Positions 23,177 to 34,880 of a DNA stretch of 53,587 bases are shown here, piece by piece. The position numbers were made by a program, and so were the translations under genes. Origin of the DNA: Dimargaris cristalligena (lineage: Eukaryota > Kickxellomycota > Dimargaritomycetes > Dimargaritales > Dimargaritaceae); contig JANBQC010000136.1 of the NCBI GenBank assembly GCA_027576995.1, positions 1 to 53,587 on the forward strand. The letters are read 5' to 3'. Numbering within the stretch: the stretch's first letter is position 1; each line of letters opens with the position of its first letter. The notes beneath the pieces are model-generated. The model was not told the origin of the DNA, searched no databases, and saw only the letters and a list, made by a program, of their open reading frames with translations.

Positions 23177-23548
23177 TGCTAATGCGGCTATCTCTTGGAA
23201 ATAGGTAGATAGGTTTAGCCGGCTGGGGCGAGGGAAATTCCAGCAGGTGGAGCCAATTGAATAGGGCCAGGAAGGACACAGTCTGGGGGAGGGGGGGGCA
23301 TGTGTAATACTTCCGAAAGAACCTCCTCCGAAGCACTAGCCCGTTATAAGAATGCCGTATGGTTGGTCCACAGTGGGAATAGGGAGAGGCGGAGTATCGG
23401 CCAACGATCGACACGGCATGACGGATTCGTTCTGGGCCGATGTTTACCCCTTCTTCCCTTGAATAAACTGTACCTACTGTATTATAGGCGACCCACCTGG
23501 CTGGTTAGCCATAGGTCTATTATATTGAACATAATCGGGCTCTTATTT

Positions 23549-23580
23549 ACCTATACCTACACCTACACCTACACTTATAC
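23549..23580 (+). repeat. Hexamer repeat CCTAYA
   Basis: About five imperfect tandem units of CCTACA/CCTATA. It is too short and irregular to be telomeric, and I regard it as a microsatellite. Confidence 0.85.
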
Positions 23581-24321
23581 TATTATACTAGTAGTAGTTG
23601 CCCAGTCAAGAAGTATCCACACACCTCACTCTGGCCTTGCTATACAAATACCGTGCGCAAGCCAGGTCAGCTTGGCATTCCCCTGATATCTTTATTTTCT
23701 TCTAATGTTATATGTTCCGAATTGGCGTCATTCCAAATCGCATCCTTGAGTTATCCGTGCGACTGGCTTGTTGCTCGAGTGATATAGCCCGATAGCTATT
23801 GCCTTACTTCATTTAATCTTCCACGGAAGCCCCCTCCTCTATTGCTGCAACACTCAGACCCCCACATATCATACCTATATTTATAGTTGACTTGTTTACT
23901 TTATCGTCAACTGGGGCTACTGCATACGACACCGCTATATCCCCCCTTCTTTTCACTCTCTTCCACTCGATACTGGGGCTACGTCACTATTTTATATCGC
24001 CCAGCCAAAAAGAGGTATTTTTTCTTAAGTCGACCACTTGGGAAGACCGAGGGAGTTTGAGTGTACACAACCTACCTATACTCTCCCACACGCGTCTTCT
24101 TCATCATCGCCGTCTCCCTGGGGGTTATCATCATCACTTTCAGACACACCACCGGCTGTGGAGCGTTGCTTAGATTGCGGGCCATCCCCACACCCCTTTA
24201 TTCACTACTCTACTTCACCCCACAATTCATTGTGTGGCGGCTGTACACTTGTATAATTAGAAGTCCCTTGTTTAGTATACAGTTGGTGTTTATTCACTTG
24301 ATTAGGGAGAGACAGGGTGAC

Positions 24322-24338
24322 ATATATATATATATATA
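24322..24338 (+). repeat. (TA)n microsatellite
   Basis: Seventeen bases of perfect AT alternation within the gene-less stretch upstream of the kinase gene. Confidence 0.9.
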
Positions 24339-26308
24339 CCCCCGGGGACCACCACCCACCTGGCCAGCTATTATCATAGCCATAGCAACCGCCTCATTGT
24401 CTTTACACACCACGCCTGACTTCCCCCAAATTCAATCGCTTTGCCGCATACATTCATTTTCCGGGGTATTTTTTTCGGAAAGAGTGCATGCATACATCCA
24501 TGCTCAGTCCGCTTTCTCTTTCGCCTCCTTTCCCCGTTTAAATAGCCCCCCTCGCCGGCCACCCTCCGTGCCCGCTTGTTGCTTATCCTCTTGTTGAATT
24601 CTACTGCAGTGTACCTGCCCTTCTCCCCTTCGCATTCGACCCTTTTCGCACTTTACCTGTCGATTCAGCTCAAACTTTCCTTTCCCCATTCCCCGACTTG
24701 TATTCAGCCCTGAACCCGCTTCGTAGCCGACTAAACCCGTAAGTTACTCGCACCTAACGAACTAAATACCATCTATATATTGGCACAAATGGTTGAACCG
24801 GCGTGCACTATGCACCGGTTGTCCACTGGGCTGGTAAGAAACTAAAAAAATATAAAGAGGGGGGAGGCTAGACGTGGGTTAGCCCTGAAATGGCTCCACG
24901 GATTATCGCACCTTTTTAGGTATAGTCTCAGTCAGTCTACTCTCCCCTCTTTTTCTACACGTCACTCTAGGGATAAATTAGTCGATCATCGCCAGTCCCC
25001 TCTATAAGTCCATCAGGCCTATACAGAGAGGGGGCCAAGTGAGATAAATCATTCGGCATTTAGTAAAAACCAGGCTGACTTCCCCTCCACCCGCCCCTTG
25101 AGCGAAAATCATCCAGCTTTTTATCCCACCTGCTTCATCATATTGGTGGACTTGCGCGTTTCCAATATATTCCGATTATCCCCCAACTCTATTGATCTGA
25201 CCCCCCTTACTCACTACTACTCTGCCTCTCTCTTCCCTTGTCCTCTTTTAATAATTCTAGTCCATTAATCCCCATATCCCTCACTCTACACCGCTGTAAT
25301 TCAACCGAGTGATTCAGCATCGCCCATTCTTTTCATTATTAAGTCACCGCCAGCCCGTCCCTTTCTACTTGAGTCTCTCTACCCTTCATCTCTGAATCCA
25401 TTGGTCAGCTAGTCACAGCTGCTCTTACACCCTCGGCTATTATTCATTGACTACGCTCTATCAGCTTCACTAACCAAGCAGGTATTTGTCTATATGGATT
25501 TTATACCTTCATAGTCTTTTGCTTCTGCCAAACACCCGTAACAGCCTATCTTCTATTATTAGTACACCCTGTGCTTATTTATTTTTACGGAAGGCTTTTA
25601 TTATTTCATCTGTCCGAGATAATATCTACTCCTCTCTAGGTACACCATATATCCCCGCCCATTTATTTTTCCTCGCTCAGCTAGCTAAATTGGTCCCCTC
25701 TCTCCCAGCAAAACACCGCCATACCCCACAAAAATCACAATCCATCGTCTATCTAGACTGGTATATATTTGGCCAATCTCCTGTGATTCGTTTCCTCGAG
25801 TATTACTTCGATTGGATACGCCCAACTAAGCCCACTTGTCTCCTAACCCATACACCCCTGGAAATCCAGCCATTCTTTCAATCCCTCCTACTTGTTGACT
25901 AGCGTGCTGGAGTTTCCTATTTTATTGGTTGTTTATGACCTAACTTCTTTCCGAACCTCTAACATCTCCCCTTTTTCGCCGACTTCTCCTCTCCTTCGGC
26001 ACAGTAGCCCAGAAGCAGCTAGCTAATAACATCATATATCCCGTTCGCTTTTGACCTTTTCCCTCATCCCTTGGTTCCTCCTTTCCCTTTCTCCTGGCCA
26101 AGTTCTTCTTGCCTAGCCGACTCTCTCTCCCACTCTGTTTTTTTTTTGTTTCTAGCGGGATTTGTTTAACGAACGTGAACACCACAACTCTTGTCTCGCT
26201 CCACAAGAGCCTTTCGGTACTTCTTACTCCCCTATTACTCTACTCGACTCATTCTCGCCGTGCTTTCCCAGTCCCTCATCATTCCATTGTATACTCTACG
26301 TTACTTTA

Positions 26309-29300
26309 ATGATTTCGCACCTGAAGAACCTACTACGCAATCATAAACCAGCTGGTGTCCATCCTTCCCCCCCTTCTTCGCAATACCAGTCCACCGACAA
26401 CAAACACCCCTCCTCGGCACACACCGCTGCCCAAACCCCCTCTCTACCCTCACCCGTCTCGGACAGTAGTCCGTCCACACCGACGCAGTTAACCCCTCAT
26501 TCCGACAACATGACTCAGTTGTCGTCGGGTCAAGTTAACCATCCCGCCCAGCCGATGGGCGGGGTCAAATCCCAGCCTCTATCGACCGCGGGCCAAACGA
26601 AGCCCTCCGCCAACGACCGGTTCCAACTCCTCGAGCGAATGGGTGATGGCGCCTTCAGCGTGGTCTACAAGGCCTATGACCGCCACCTTCAGCGACACGT
26701 GGCCATTAAAGTAGCCCGTAAATTTCAAATGAAATCCTCACAGGTAATGTATCATCCCTTCACATGTACTGTCTTTTATCTAATAGGGGCACCTTCTATG
26801 CCCCCACCTCCGCGAGTTTACCATTTTCCCCTTTCCAACCACCGCCGGATACTTGGTATTCCACCTATTTCCACCAATCTGATCAGAATCAGGGCGGGGA
26901 GCTTCCGAGTTAGTTGGGCTGTGCTAAAATGGGCGAGTGACATTTTCCATATTTTGGGTTTCCGTTCTTTGGTTCCTTCTTCCAAATCATGTGTGTTGAT
27001 ATTGGGACAGAGTTGGCAAACAAGGAGGGGGGAGAGAACTAGCCCGGAAGCTATGTCACTAGCATTCATTATCGGGTGCCCCCTTTTCTAGAGCCCCCGT
27101 CAAATTTAGCTGGTGCTCTTGGAGTGTATATGGGCAGAAAGGGGCATAATTGGTTGGCAGGTGAATGAATAATTCACCCTGATGATGAAACCCCAGTGCC
27201 ACTACTCCATTAGCAGCACTCTCTCCTTACTTTTGACTACACTTTTGCTAAGTCAGCATAAGAGGGTCCGGTGGACACCGATTCGCTCGATACCTAGTGA
27301 TTGGTTAGCACTTTCCACTGCTTTAAAAATTATCCCCCCCCGCCCTGCTTCCCTTTTCACCCCTAACCAATCATGATCTCTATGCTAACCCTGACCCCTT
27401 GTGATGTTGATCTACCCATGTGATCTATTGTTGCCTCCGAAATTTTCTTTGGCCATTCTGTCGTTTCGGTCGAATCGTCGTCAGCGGGCCAGCATTTACA
27501 AGGAAGTCTCCATTATGCGGACCCTCCGCCATTCTAATGTTGTATCCCTCCTGGATTTCCGCGAGAGCAACGACTACTTTTACTTGATCATGGATCTCGT
27601 GCCCGGTGGTGAACTCTTCAACCGTATCGTGGAATTGACCTACTTTTCTGAGCCATTGGCCCGGCACGTCATTCTCCAGGTGGCTGAAGCCATTCGCTAC
27701 CTACATAACGAACGCGGCGTGGTGCACCGCGACATCAAGCCCGAGAATATTCTATTCGATCCCATCCCGTATATACCCGACCCCACGTTCGTGTCGTCCG
27801 CCTCTAATCGGGGCAAGAAAGACGAAGGCGTCTTCATCGAAGGGCTGGGTGGGGGTGGTATCGGGCGGGTTCGCCTGGCCGACTTTGGTCTTAGCAAGGT
27901 AGTGTGGAATGAGCCCACGCTGACCCCATGTGGTACCGTAGGTTATACAGCCCCTGAAATTGTCAATGACCAAAAGTACAGCACGGGTGTGGATATGTGG
28001 GCCCTCGGCTGCGTACTGTACACGCTATTATGCGGTTTCCCACCCTTCTATGACGAGGATGTCCAGATTCTGACCCAGAAGGTGGCTTGCGGTTATTACA
28101 CTTTCCTATCGCCCTGGTGGGACGACATTTCCGATTCCGCCAAGGACCTCATTTCCCACCTGCTCACAGTCAACCCTCACGACCGGTACAGTATAGACGA
28201 ATTTCTGGCTCACCCCTGGTGCCGCATTCGTCTGAGTTCCGATATGGAAGGTGTTGAAACTTGCGTGGCTCCCCAGACCACGGTGTCTGAGTATCACCAC
28301 GCGGTCAAGGACTCGATTCCTAAATCGATACCCATGCATACTCCACAGTCCTCACTGTCCCCCGTAGTAGACACTCATCCTACGCCGATTCCTGAGAAGA
28401 TAGCGCCAGCACCCCAGGCCCCGTGTTCCCCACCTGCCGAAGTAAATGAAGTGGATACGGGTCGCACCGGTGCCCACTATGACCACTTGCGCATGTCCGT
28501 TCAACCTGGGACGACCGCCCAGCCGATCACCGCGACTAATACGACCACGGCTTCCATGGATAAGGCCAAGATCATCAACGGACGCTTTATTCGCGAATCC
28601 CCCGCTCGTCGGGCTAAGAACAAGCGGGTCCAGGATCTCAAAATTGATTTGCAGTCATTGGGTCTGGATCATCGCAATGTATCCCCCGGCATTGGCGTGC
28701 TCTTTACCCCCGGGGGCCGCCAGCGAGTGGTGGCTAAAACCCCCATCACGCCTGTTTTGACTTTGAAGGAGGCGTTCGATGTATCTTACGCCGTCCGCCG
28801 TGTGGAGCACGACGAGGTATCCCGGCGCCAGACGCCATTCACCCCGGTCGGCCGATCGACGCCCATGGCGGCCACCCCTGGCCCCATAGGCCGAGCCAAC
28901 CCGGGTCTTAAGGCCCCTGCAGCTGCCCCCAATCATACCACTAATGGCAGCTACCCTTTCCAGGCCTCCGCCCCAGTGAACACGCCCCCGAGCACTACTG
29001 CTTCTGTTACCACCGCCCGCCAAACTGCCACCACTATCGCCGCTACCTCACAGGGGCTCCAGGTTGTCGCGCAAATGCCGGTTTCGAAGGCTTCGAACCC
29101 CGCTCCCGGCCCTCGGGCGAACCGAGGGGCTGCAAATCTAGCTGCCCCGGAGGTGGATGCTGTATTGGCCAGCTATGCTAACCCACTGTTTTCGCCCATT
29201 GCCGAGACTGAAGAGATGGACGACGATCGCCGCCTTATCCAAACTCTATTTCAGCGCAATGCTGATCGTCTAGTCTCCCATGCTGGCGTTCGGGGCCCCG

Positions 29301-29740
29301 TATCTGGCAGCACTAAAGGTTCGGCTCGTTCAACTAAGCAGTCCTCGGCTTCTACTAATGCTGAGCCTATTCTAATGGACAAGAGTTACGGATCGTCAGG
29401 ATCTTGCTCCACTGATCACACCGCAGTGGAATCCCAGCTCTCCACCCCTCTACTGGAAAGCGGGAGCAATCGCATGTATGATGGACAATCCTATCCAGTG
29501 GCCCATGCTTCCAAAAATGTCACCTTGGATCTCTTTCGCTCACCGGATAATACTATCGATCTCGATCTGGATGGCCTACCCGTTCACCAGGCCGGCCTTC
29601 ATATGTCGCCCCAGTCGTCGTACCACTCGAACAGCTCAGAGCCTCCAGTATTTGATTTGGATATGAGCCACTCAACTCTTCTCAGCAAGCGGCGAAACAT
29701 GAACCGCAAGCCAATGGACAAGATTTCAGTAGTCTCATAA
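26309..29740 (+). CDS. RCK2: Ser/Thr kinase of the RCK2/Srk1 (MAPK-activated) group
   Basis: Two exons (26309-26743 and 27485-29740; 741-nt intron) give about 896 residues. The kinase domain has the glycine loop GDGAFSVV (from residue 112), Lys134 in VAIKVAR, HRDIKPEN with Asp228, DFG with Asp278, and GTVGYTAPEIV. Between HRD and DFG sits a ~45-residue insert ending GLGGGGIGRVRLADFGLSK, a hallmark of yeast Rck2 and fission yeast Srk1. WALGCVLYTLLCGFPPFYDE is also characteristic. These kinases act below the stress MAPK Hog1/Sty1. The long Ser/Pro-rich tail retains LTLKEAFDVSYAVRRVEHDE, a block I associate with this subgroup. The start is the first in-frame ATG. The long intron has no sign of a further exon, since the protein reads on from KSSQ to RASIYKEV. 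Confidence 0.9.
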
Positions 29741-31188
29741 GTCTGATCGTGTTCATGTACCTGTTCAAGCGGGCCAAAGGAATATGGTAGGGGGAAGACC
29801 AGGCCATACATGTGTAGATAGTTACGCAAATATTAGCTCGGTTATTATGCTGTTTTTGTTCAGCTTCGTCTTTCCTTTACTCTGATTTTGACCAACTGAA
29901 TCGCGCCATATCCATTCGATATGTCTGGTCTTATTTTTATTACGATGCCTGCAGTCGGCCAATTGCAAGCTTGGCTATTTTGCCTGGATTTATTTTCTAT
30001 GGTTCGATTGCCTCTGTATTGAATGACGTTGACTATGCTGAAATTTTACGACTACAATTACTTTTATTATCGTCTTTATTACTATTCTGAAGTTTTGTGA
30101 TTATACATTGGTTATCGACTCCAATATTATTATTATTATTATTATTTATTTCGCGTATACTAAATTTGCATTTAACAACCATCGATATTATATATTATAT
30201 TGTACTTTCAAATAAATTATTAATAATTTATACAGGCTGTCAAGGCCATCTTTCGAGATATTATGAACCTGATACCAAAATTGATACCATATTTCAATAA
30301 GATTACAATTAGCAATGTAACACAGAAGTGTGTATTAGGGGTGACGTTGAACAATGCCTAAAGCCATTTAAACAGTTGCCATAGTGGTACGACCAGGGGA
30401 GGCACCACCATTTCATTACAAAGTAATAAAAAATTAGTCACCTAAGCGGCCGACTACAGTTCTACGTCTTCGAATGTAATATTATTTATAGTATTTATCA
30501 GAGCTCGTTCTAGTTGTTAATTCTTACTACCTGTCCAGCCCAGTCTATAGTAATTATTAGAGTTCATCTTGCGAATCTCAATCTGTTTAATTACAATAGC
30601 ACCCGTATGTAGTATGCTTGAACCCACACCCTTCTTCCCAAGTAAAATGGTAATTGGTATGCACCAGTAGGCAGAAGCCCTTGACAAGCAAGAGGTCCGT
30701 ATTAATCTCCATCAATAATCCACAAAACGATTGTATTTTTAGAGTCCCATTTCGATTATCTCCGGGCTTCCGAAATTTGTCATCAGGGAATTAAAATATA
30801 TGGTTAACCTGTTGTACCTTTAACGAAAAGTATATCATTCGGTTACCACATAGGGCTAGCGGGGAATCCCCTTGGGCTTTAATACTGTGGAATATAAAAT
30901 ATACCGTGTTGCTCAGCCAAACTTCGGATACAAAGGCAAAGGAAGCGGAACAGGTATTATAAGTGCAATATGGCCATGGCTCAGCTCATTTTAACCATAC
31001 TAATACTATAATAGTCAATCTGGATTAGGAGAGGATCACAGTAATATGCGATGTGAGTGATCTAACCAGACGATCAGATATAAAAGAAGCATGGGGGAGT
31101 AAGAAAAATATTATAAAAAATATGGATGGAAATGGCCTTGAAAGTCCCCAAATGGAGTTGTTAACTTGACCAGACAAATCAGTTTAGC
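29741..31188. other. AT-rich intergenic, no gene seen
   Basis: This holds the kinase 3' end and the region beyond the 3' end of the actin pseudogene. The sequence is AT-rich, with an ATT trinucleotide run at about 30126-30147. No frame or RNA gene was recognised. Confidence 0.45.
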
Positions 31189-32430
31189 TTAGAAAGCCTT
31201 GCAATAAACCAGTGAGGCACCGCGTGCCTCGTGTTCCTGCCTCGTGGCCCAAGATTTCTGGAAAGAAGACAGAGAGGCCAGCATAGATCCATCGAGCCAA
31301 GCGGAGTTCTGGCGTTTGGGGGGGGAGCCACCACCTCAGCTGCCATTGAACTCGGGGCAAGCCTGTCTAGTTCCTGTTGCATGCGGTCAACTAGGCCGGT
31401 GATCATGGCGTTACCGCCGGCAAGCAGAACGTTGCCAAACATGCTCCTACGCAATCTCGAAGGTGTTTTCATGATGACATTATTAGTAAGGTCATGAATA
31501 CCCACGCCATCCAACCCCAAAATATCGGGTTAGAACAAGGTTTCGTGGAGCTGGAACCATTCGCTGGTCATGTCGATCTTCTGGCCATCAGGAAGTTCGT
31601 ATGCCGTTTCGAGCTGGGCGGAAGAGGAAGCTGCGGTCTCCATCTCCCCCTCGAAGTCCAAAGCGACTTAACTGATCTTCTCCTTGAGGTCCCTGGCCAT
31701 ACCGGCGATAATTGGGTGGCCGAGGTTACGGAGGCAGTCGTTCAGGTAGTTGGTCATGGTCCGCCCACCCCAATCCAGCCGGAAGGTGGCTTGGGTGAGG
31801 GCCGAACCTTCGTAGATGGGCATAGCGTGGGTGACACCATCCCCGGATTCAAGCACAACACCAGTGGTGTGGCCGGAAGCATACAGGGACAGGACGGACT
31901 GAATAGCCACATAGCAGGCGGTGACATGGAAAGTCTCGAACATGATTTGGGACGTCTTCGCGCGATTCTCCTGGGGATTGAGTGGGGTCTCGGTTAGCGT
32001 AACTGGTTGGGTGTCGGGGGAGGTATAGAGCTCACTGTTGAACATTTCCCGCCAGAACTGTTCCATGGCGCCCCAATTGGTTATAATGCCGTGCTCGATG
32101 GGGTATCCAAGACCCAGGTCTTCACTTCGGCTCTGGGCTTCGTAACCAATGTACGAGCTTGGTTTCCGAACAGCGGCTAACTCATATTCGTAGCTGGTAT
32201 GGCCCACAATGGTGGGGATCACCTGTGAATGACGATGCCGGATATTCAGAGGGGATGGTGTTAGTAGGAAACCGGGCAGCGGATATTAGGTTAGTCAGGC
32301 AAAACCGTCCTTCAACTCATGTTGTAGAGCTAATTCAATCCCCTTTAGGAACTTTTGAAATGAGATATCAGCCGTGGTCGGGGGAACAATTAAGACATTC
32401 CAACCGGAACCGTTATCAATAACAATCTGA
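31189..32430 (-). pseudogene. Actin pseudogene, near full length
   Basis: On the minus strand the remnant starts near QIVIDNGSG (32429), the actin N-terminus. It continues after an AG acceptor with VIPTIVGH, then YPIEHGIITNW, IMFETFHV, VAIQSVLSLYASG and SGDGVTHAMPIYEG, all actin landmarks. It is broken by two in-frame TAA codons (31670-31668 and 31532-31530) at positions that are normally coding in actin. It is also broken by a frameshift in an eight-G run (31318-31325), after which the actin frame resumes and ends at 31189. The part between the first two blocks is scrambled. Other genes here use TAA as stop, so a changed code is unlikely. It is divergent from canonical actin even where open, so it may derive from an actin-related paralogue. 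Confidence 0.85.
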
Positions 32431-33700
32431 TGGAATGGTCGAATAAGGAATAAAAAATTATGGTATAGCTGAGTGACAGGGCTCCATCGATAAATTACAA
32501 GTACATTCACATTAAAGTAGGCAGACTCGATCACACACCCCTTCAAAGCTAGCAATCTACACTTTCCTGACGATGGGTTATACCAGGTCAGGGTGGGGGA
32601 CCATTGAAGGGCGTGTATTTCCCTTCAGACCAACATGGGCCCTCGAATGCGTACTGCAGACCGCCATGGGCCGCGCGGGATAGCCGTGAAAGCTAGGGCC
32701 TATATACAGGAGAGGCTCAGGGAAATAAAAGGTAGTACTTACGGCGGTACCGTTGTTATCCATTATGAGATACTAAACGGGAAAGTGTCAACGAAACATG
32801 GGAACGTAATCAAGAGAATAGTGTGAGGTGATTTATAACTGACGAGCTGATAGATAATACATCACAAGGTAAACCCACTTACTTTTATAGGTAATCATTG
32901 GAAATGGTCGCTGCCATCCTCAGTTCTTTAATATCCCCACACTCCTATTTTCGAACTCCATGTTTTCCCCCCTCTTCAGATCTGAACTATCCAGTTGCCA
33001 GTGTACTGTTTAGTGAGACGTTAGTCCGAACTCAAGGCCTGCAGTTCAAGTATCCTTTTGCACACAACTTTAAATTCTTATATTATGACAATCGATGGGG
33101 AGATAAGGCTATTATGGTTCCCGCTACCGTCCTAACCCCCCACACCACCACTTGCCGAGCGGGAATACATTTGGAGTATGAGAGTAAATAAATCAATGAC
33201 GGATGCCCCTCCCCATTCGCGACGATGCATGACTAGGGCCACGTCCCTTATCATGGGGTGGCGGCTATTGCCAACATTGTGTGCGGTTTATTTCGTCCAT
33301 TAAATCAAACCACGTGGTTATCGCTCAATACTAAATAGGAACTCGACTTCTACTGAGTATTGGACGCGTGTATATGGGGTGATCTAGAACTCCGCTGGTA
33401 GGACATTGTCGTGCACTTAAGCGCATCCGCAAGCCGTTCTGTCCTGTCGTAAATAGAGTATGTAGTAAAAAAATTCGAATTGATTTGACCCTGATATTGA
33501 TTGCAGCTACATTCATTGTCAGTTCGGTTTGCCTTGATTCCCGATATGTAATTTGGCGTGGCCCTTTTGGGTGCACACTATATGGGGAAAAGTCTGTGGA
33601 TGCACATAATATATTGTTGGGTTATTCCGGCAGCTTGAATATGCTCTAACTAAACATCCGCACACGCCATACACCTCCACCCCCTTTTCCGCCTTATTAG
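32431..33700. other. Intergenic beside the actin remnants
   Basis: No intact gene is seen. Short frames near 32578-33191 on both strands match nothing I recognise. The area may contain further decayed sequence of the duplicated actin segments, but none can be aligned by eye. Confidence 0.35.
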
Positions 33701-34020
33701 GCGGATTCGTTTGCGGGATACGATTGTGCTATGTAAAGATGACCAAACCACTGGGTGCATTGTTCACTGTTCCACCTAGGCGAATGGCATCTCTCAACCT
33801 GATGAGAAAAACAACCGGGACTAACGATTTCCCTGACCATTAAACCAGTTATAGCCATTGCCAGTCCCCTGTACCATCCATACCCACTAGTATATATATA
33901 CAGGTTTTAATGAGACAGGGCGACTGTCGGTGCAGCAAGCTTCCCCCACTAACACGACCTTAGTTTGTTCGCCTTGCCATTCCACTTGTATAGTGGAACT
34001 AGGCTATGCTGGTCCACTGA
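33700..34020 (-). pseudogene. Highly decayed actin-derived fragment
   Basis: The block 33801-33883 aligns without gaps with 34873-34955, and the similarity continues on both sides. Toward lower coordinates, the minus-strand translation PVVFLIRLRDAI followed by GTVNNAP parallels [12 protein letters not shown] and THNAI of the better-kept fragment at 34552-34880. Toward higher coordinates, GACAGGGCGACTG and GCAGCAAGC recur at about 35110-35140. This is best read as a second copy of the same duplicated segment with its actin exon almost erased. A stop occurs in the actin frame within about 100 bp. Boundaries are approximate. Confidence 0.5.
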
Positions 34021-34551
34021 TCTTGCTACCGCCCGGCGAGGCCAACCACATACCACCACAGAACACTTAGAGCATTCCGCTAATAAAATCACCCACCTTA
34101 TCCCTTCTCTTATATTCACATCCCCCAGGCAAGTGGCGAACAGTAGCCGCCTGAACTAACAGGCAACCGGCCAAGTAGTATATAATGAACAGACATAGTC
34201 AGAATCTTACTCTCCAAGGTTTGATTATAATAGTTCATAAGTAACTATTTTAAAGGCCTTCACTTTAGAATCCCATCCCACGCTAATTGACATTTGAGTA
34301 TTATTGTCTCCTCCCTACTCAGAAACCCGGTTATCCCGTAGGACATGTTTAGCTTAGTCGTTACGATCAACAAGGATGGCGAATTAGCGTATTGAAACGC
34401 CTAAATAGTCAACACTACATTAAAGATTTTAATGAATATACGTATTGAAGTATCTGAAAATCTCCGGCATATTATAGCCATTAAATGCCTTATGAAACCA
34501 CCTCCCCCCCTTTGTGGTTTCGACACTACCAGGAAAAGGAAGCTAGCTAGT
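34021..34551. other. Spacer between actin fragments
   Basis: About 530 bp of mixed-composition DNA with no recognisable gene. It probably includes the former 3' flank of the fragment ending at 34552. Confidence 0.35.
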
Positions 34552-34880
34552 TTAGAAACACTTGTGGTGAACAATCGAGGGACCAGACTCATCGTATTCC
34601 TGATTTAAAATCCACAAATGCTGGAAGGCGGGTAGAGACGCCATAATAGACCCACCGATCCAGGCGGAGTATATGCGTTCGGGGGGCGCCACCACCTTGA
34701 CCTTTGTATCCGAGTTCAGCGTCTCCAGTTCCCACTGCAAACGATCAGCTAGACCGGTGAACATGGTGTTACCACCGGAAAGCAGAATGTTACGAAACAT
34801 ATCACCATGCATATCCAAATCCGTCCTGTGGATGGCGTTGTGGGTATACTCGTGAATACTATCATTCAACCCGACGAAGA
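34552..34880 (-). pseudogene. Actin C-terminal fragment, open but truncated
   Basis: The minus strand reads about 109 residues of actin C-terminus without interruption. It includes [46 protein letters not shown]-like sequence and the terminal [11 protein letters not shown] followed by TAA. The family protein is about 375 residues, so more than two thirds is missing. Upstream, the similarity to actin stops near 34880, in front of a segment duplicated at 33801. It differs strongly from the matching part of the pseudogene at 31189, so the two are not recent copies of each other. It could instead be a terminal exon whose upstream exons lie elsewhere or are lost. I see none in the next 900 bp. Confidence 0.75.

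Larger units (their letters stand above)
23177..26308. other. 3.1-kb gene-less stretch and kinase leader
   Basis: It holds a CCTAYA hexamer repeat (23549-23580) and a TA microsatellite (24322-24338). Much of 23800-26300 is pyrimidine-rich on the plus strand, so long frames there are low-complexity and unconvincing. The part next to 26309 is the promoter and leader of the kinase gene. A 138-residue open frame at 25486-25902 has no ATG start and no recognisable similarity. Confidence 0.45.

Noticed and set aside
25486..25902. 138-residue open frame upstream of the kinase gene
   Set aside because: It lacks an ATG start, lies in a pyrimidine-rich leader-type region and matches nothing I recognise. 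It is composition-driven.
31189..32430. Stop-codon reassignment as an explanation for the in-frame TAA codons of the actin remnant
   Set aside because: CIA2, the phosphate carrier, CDC48 and MRPL4 all end with TAA at their natural C-termini, and the actin remnant also carries a frameshift. Pseudogene decay explains it better.
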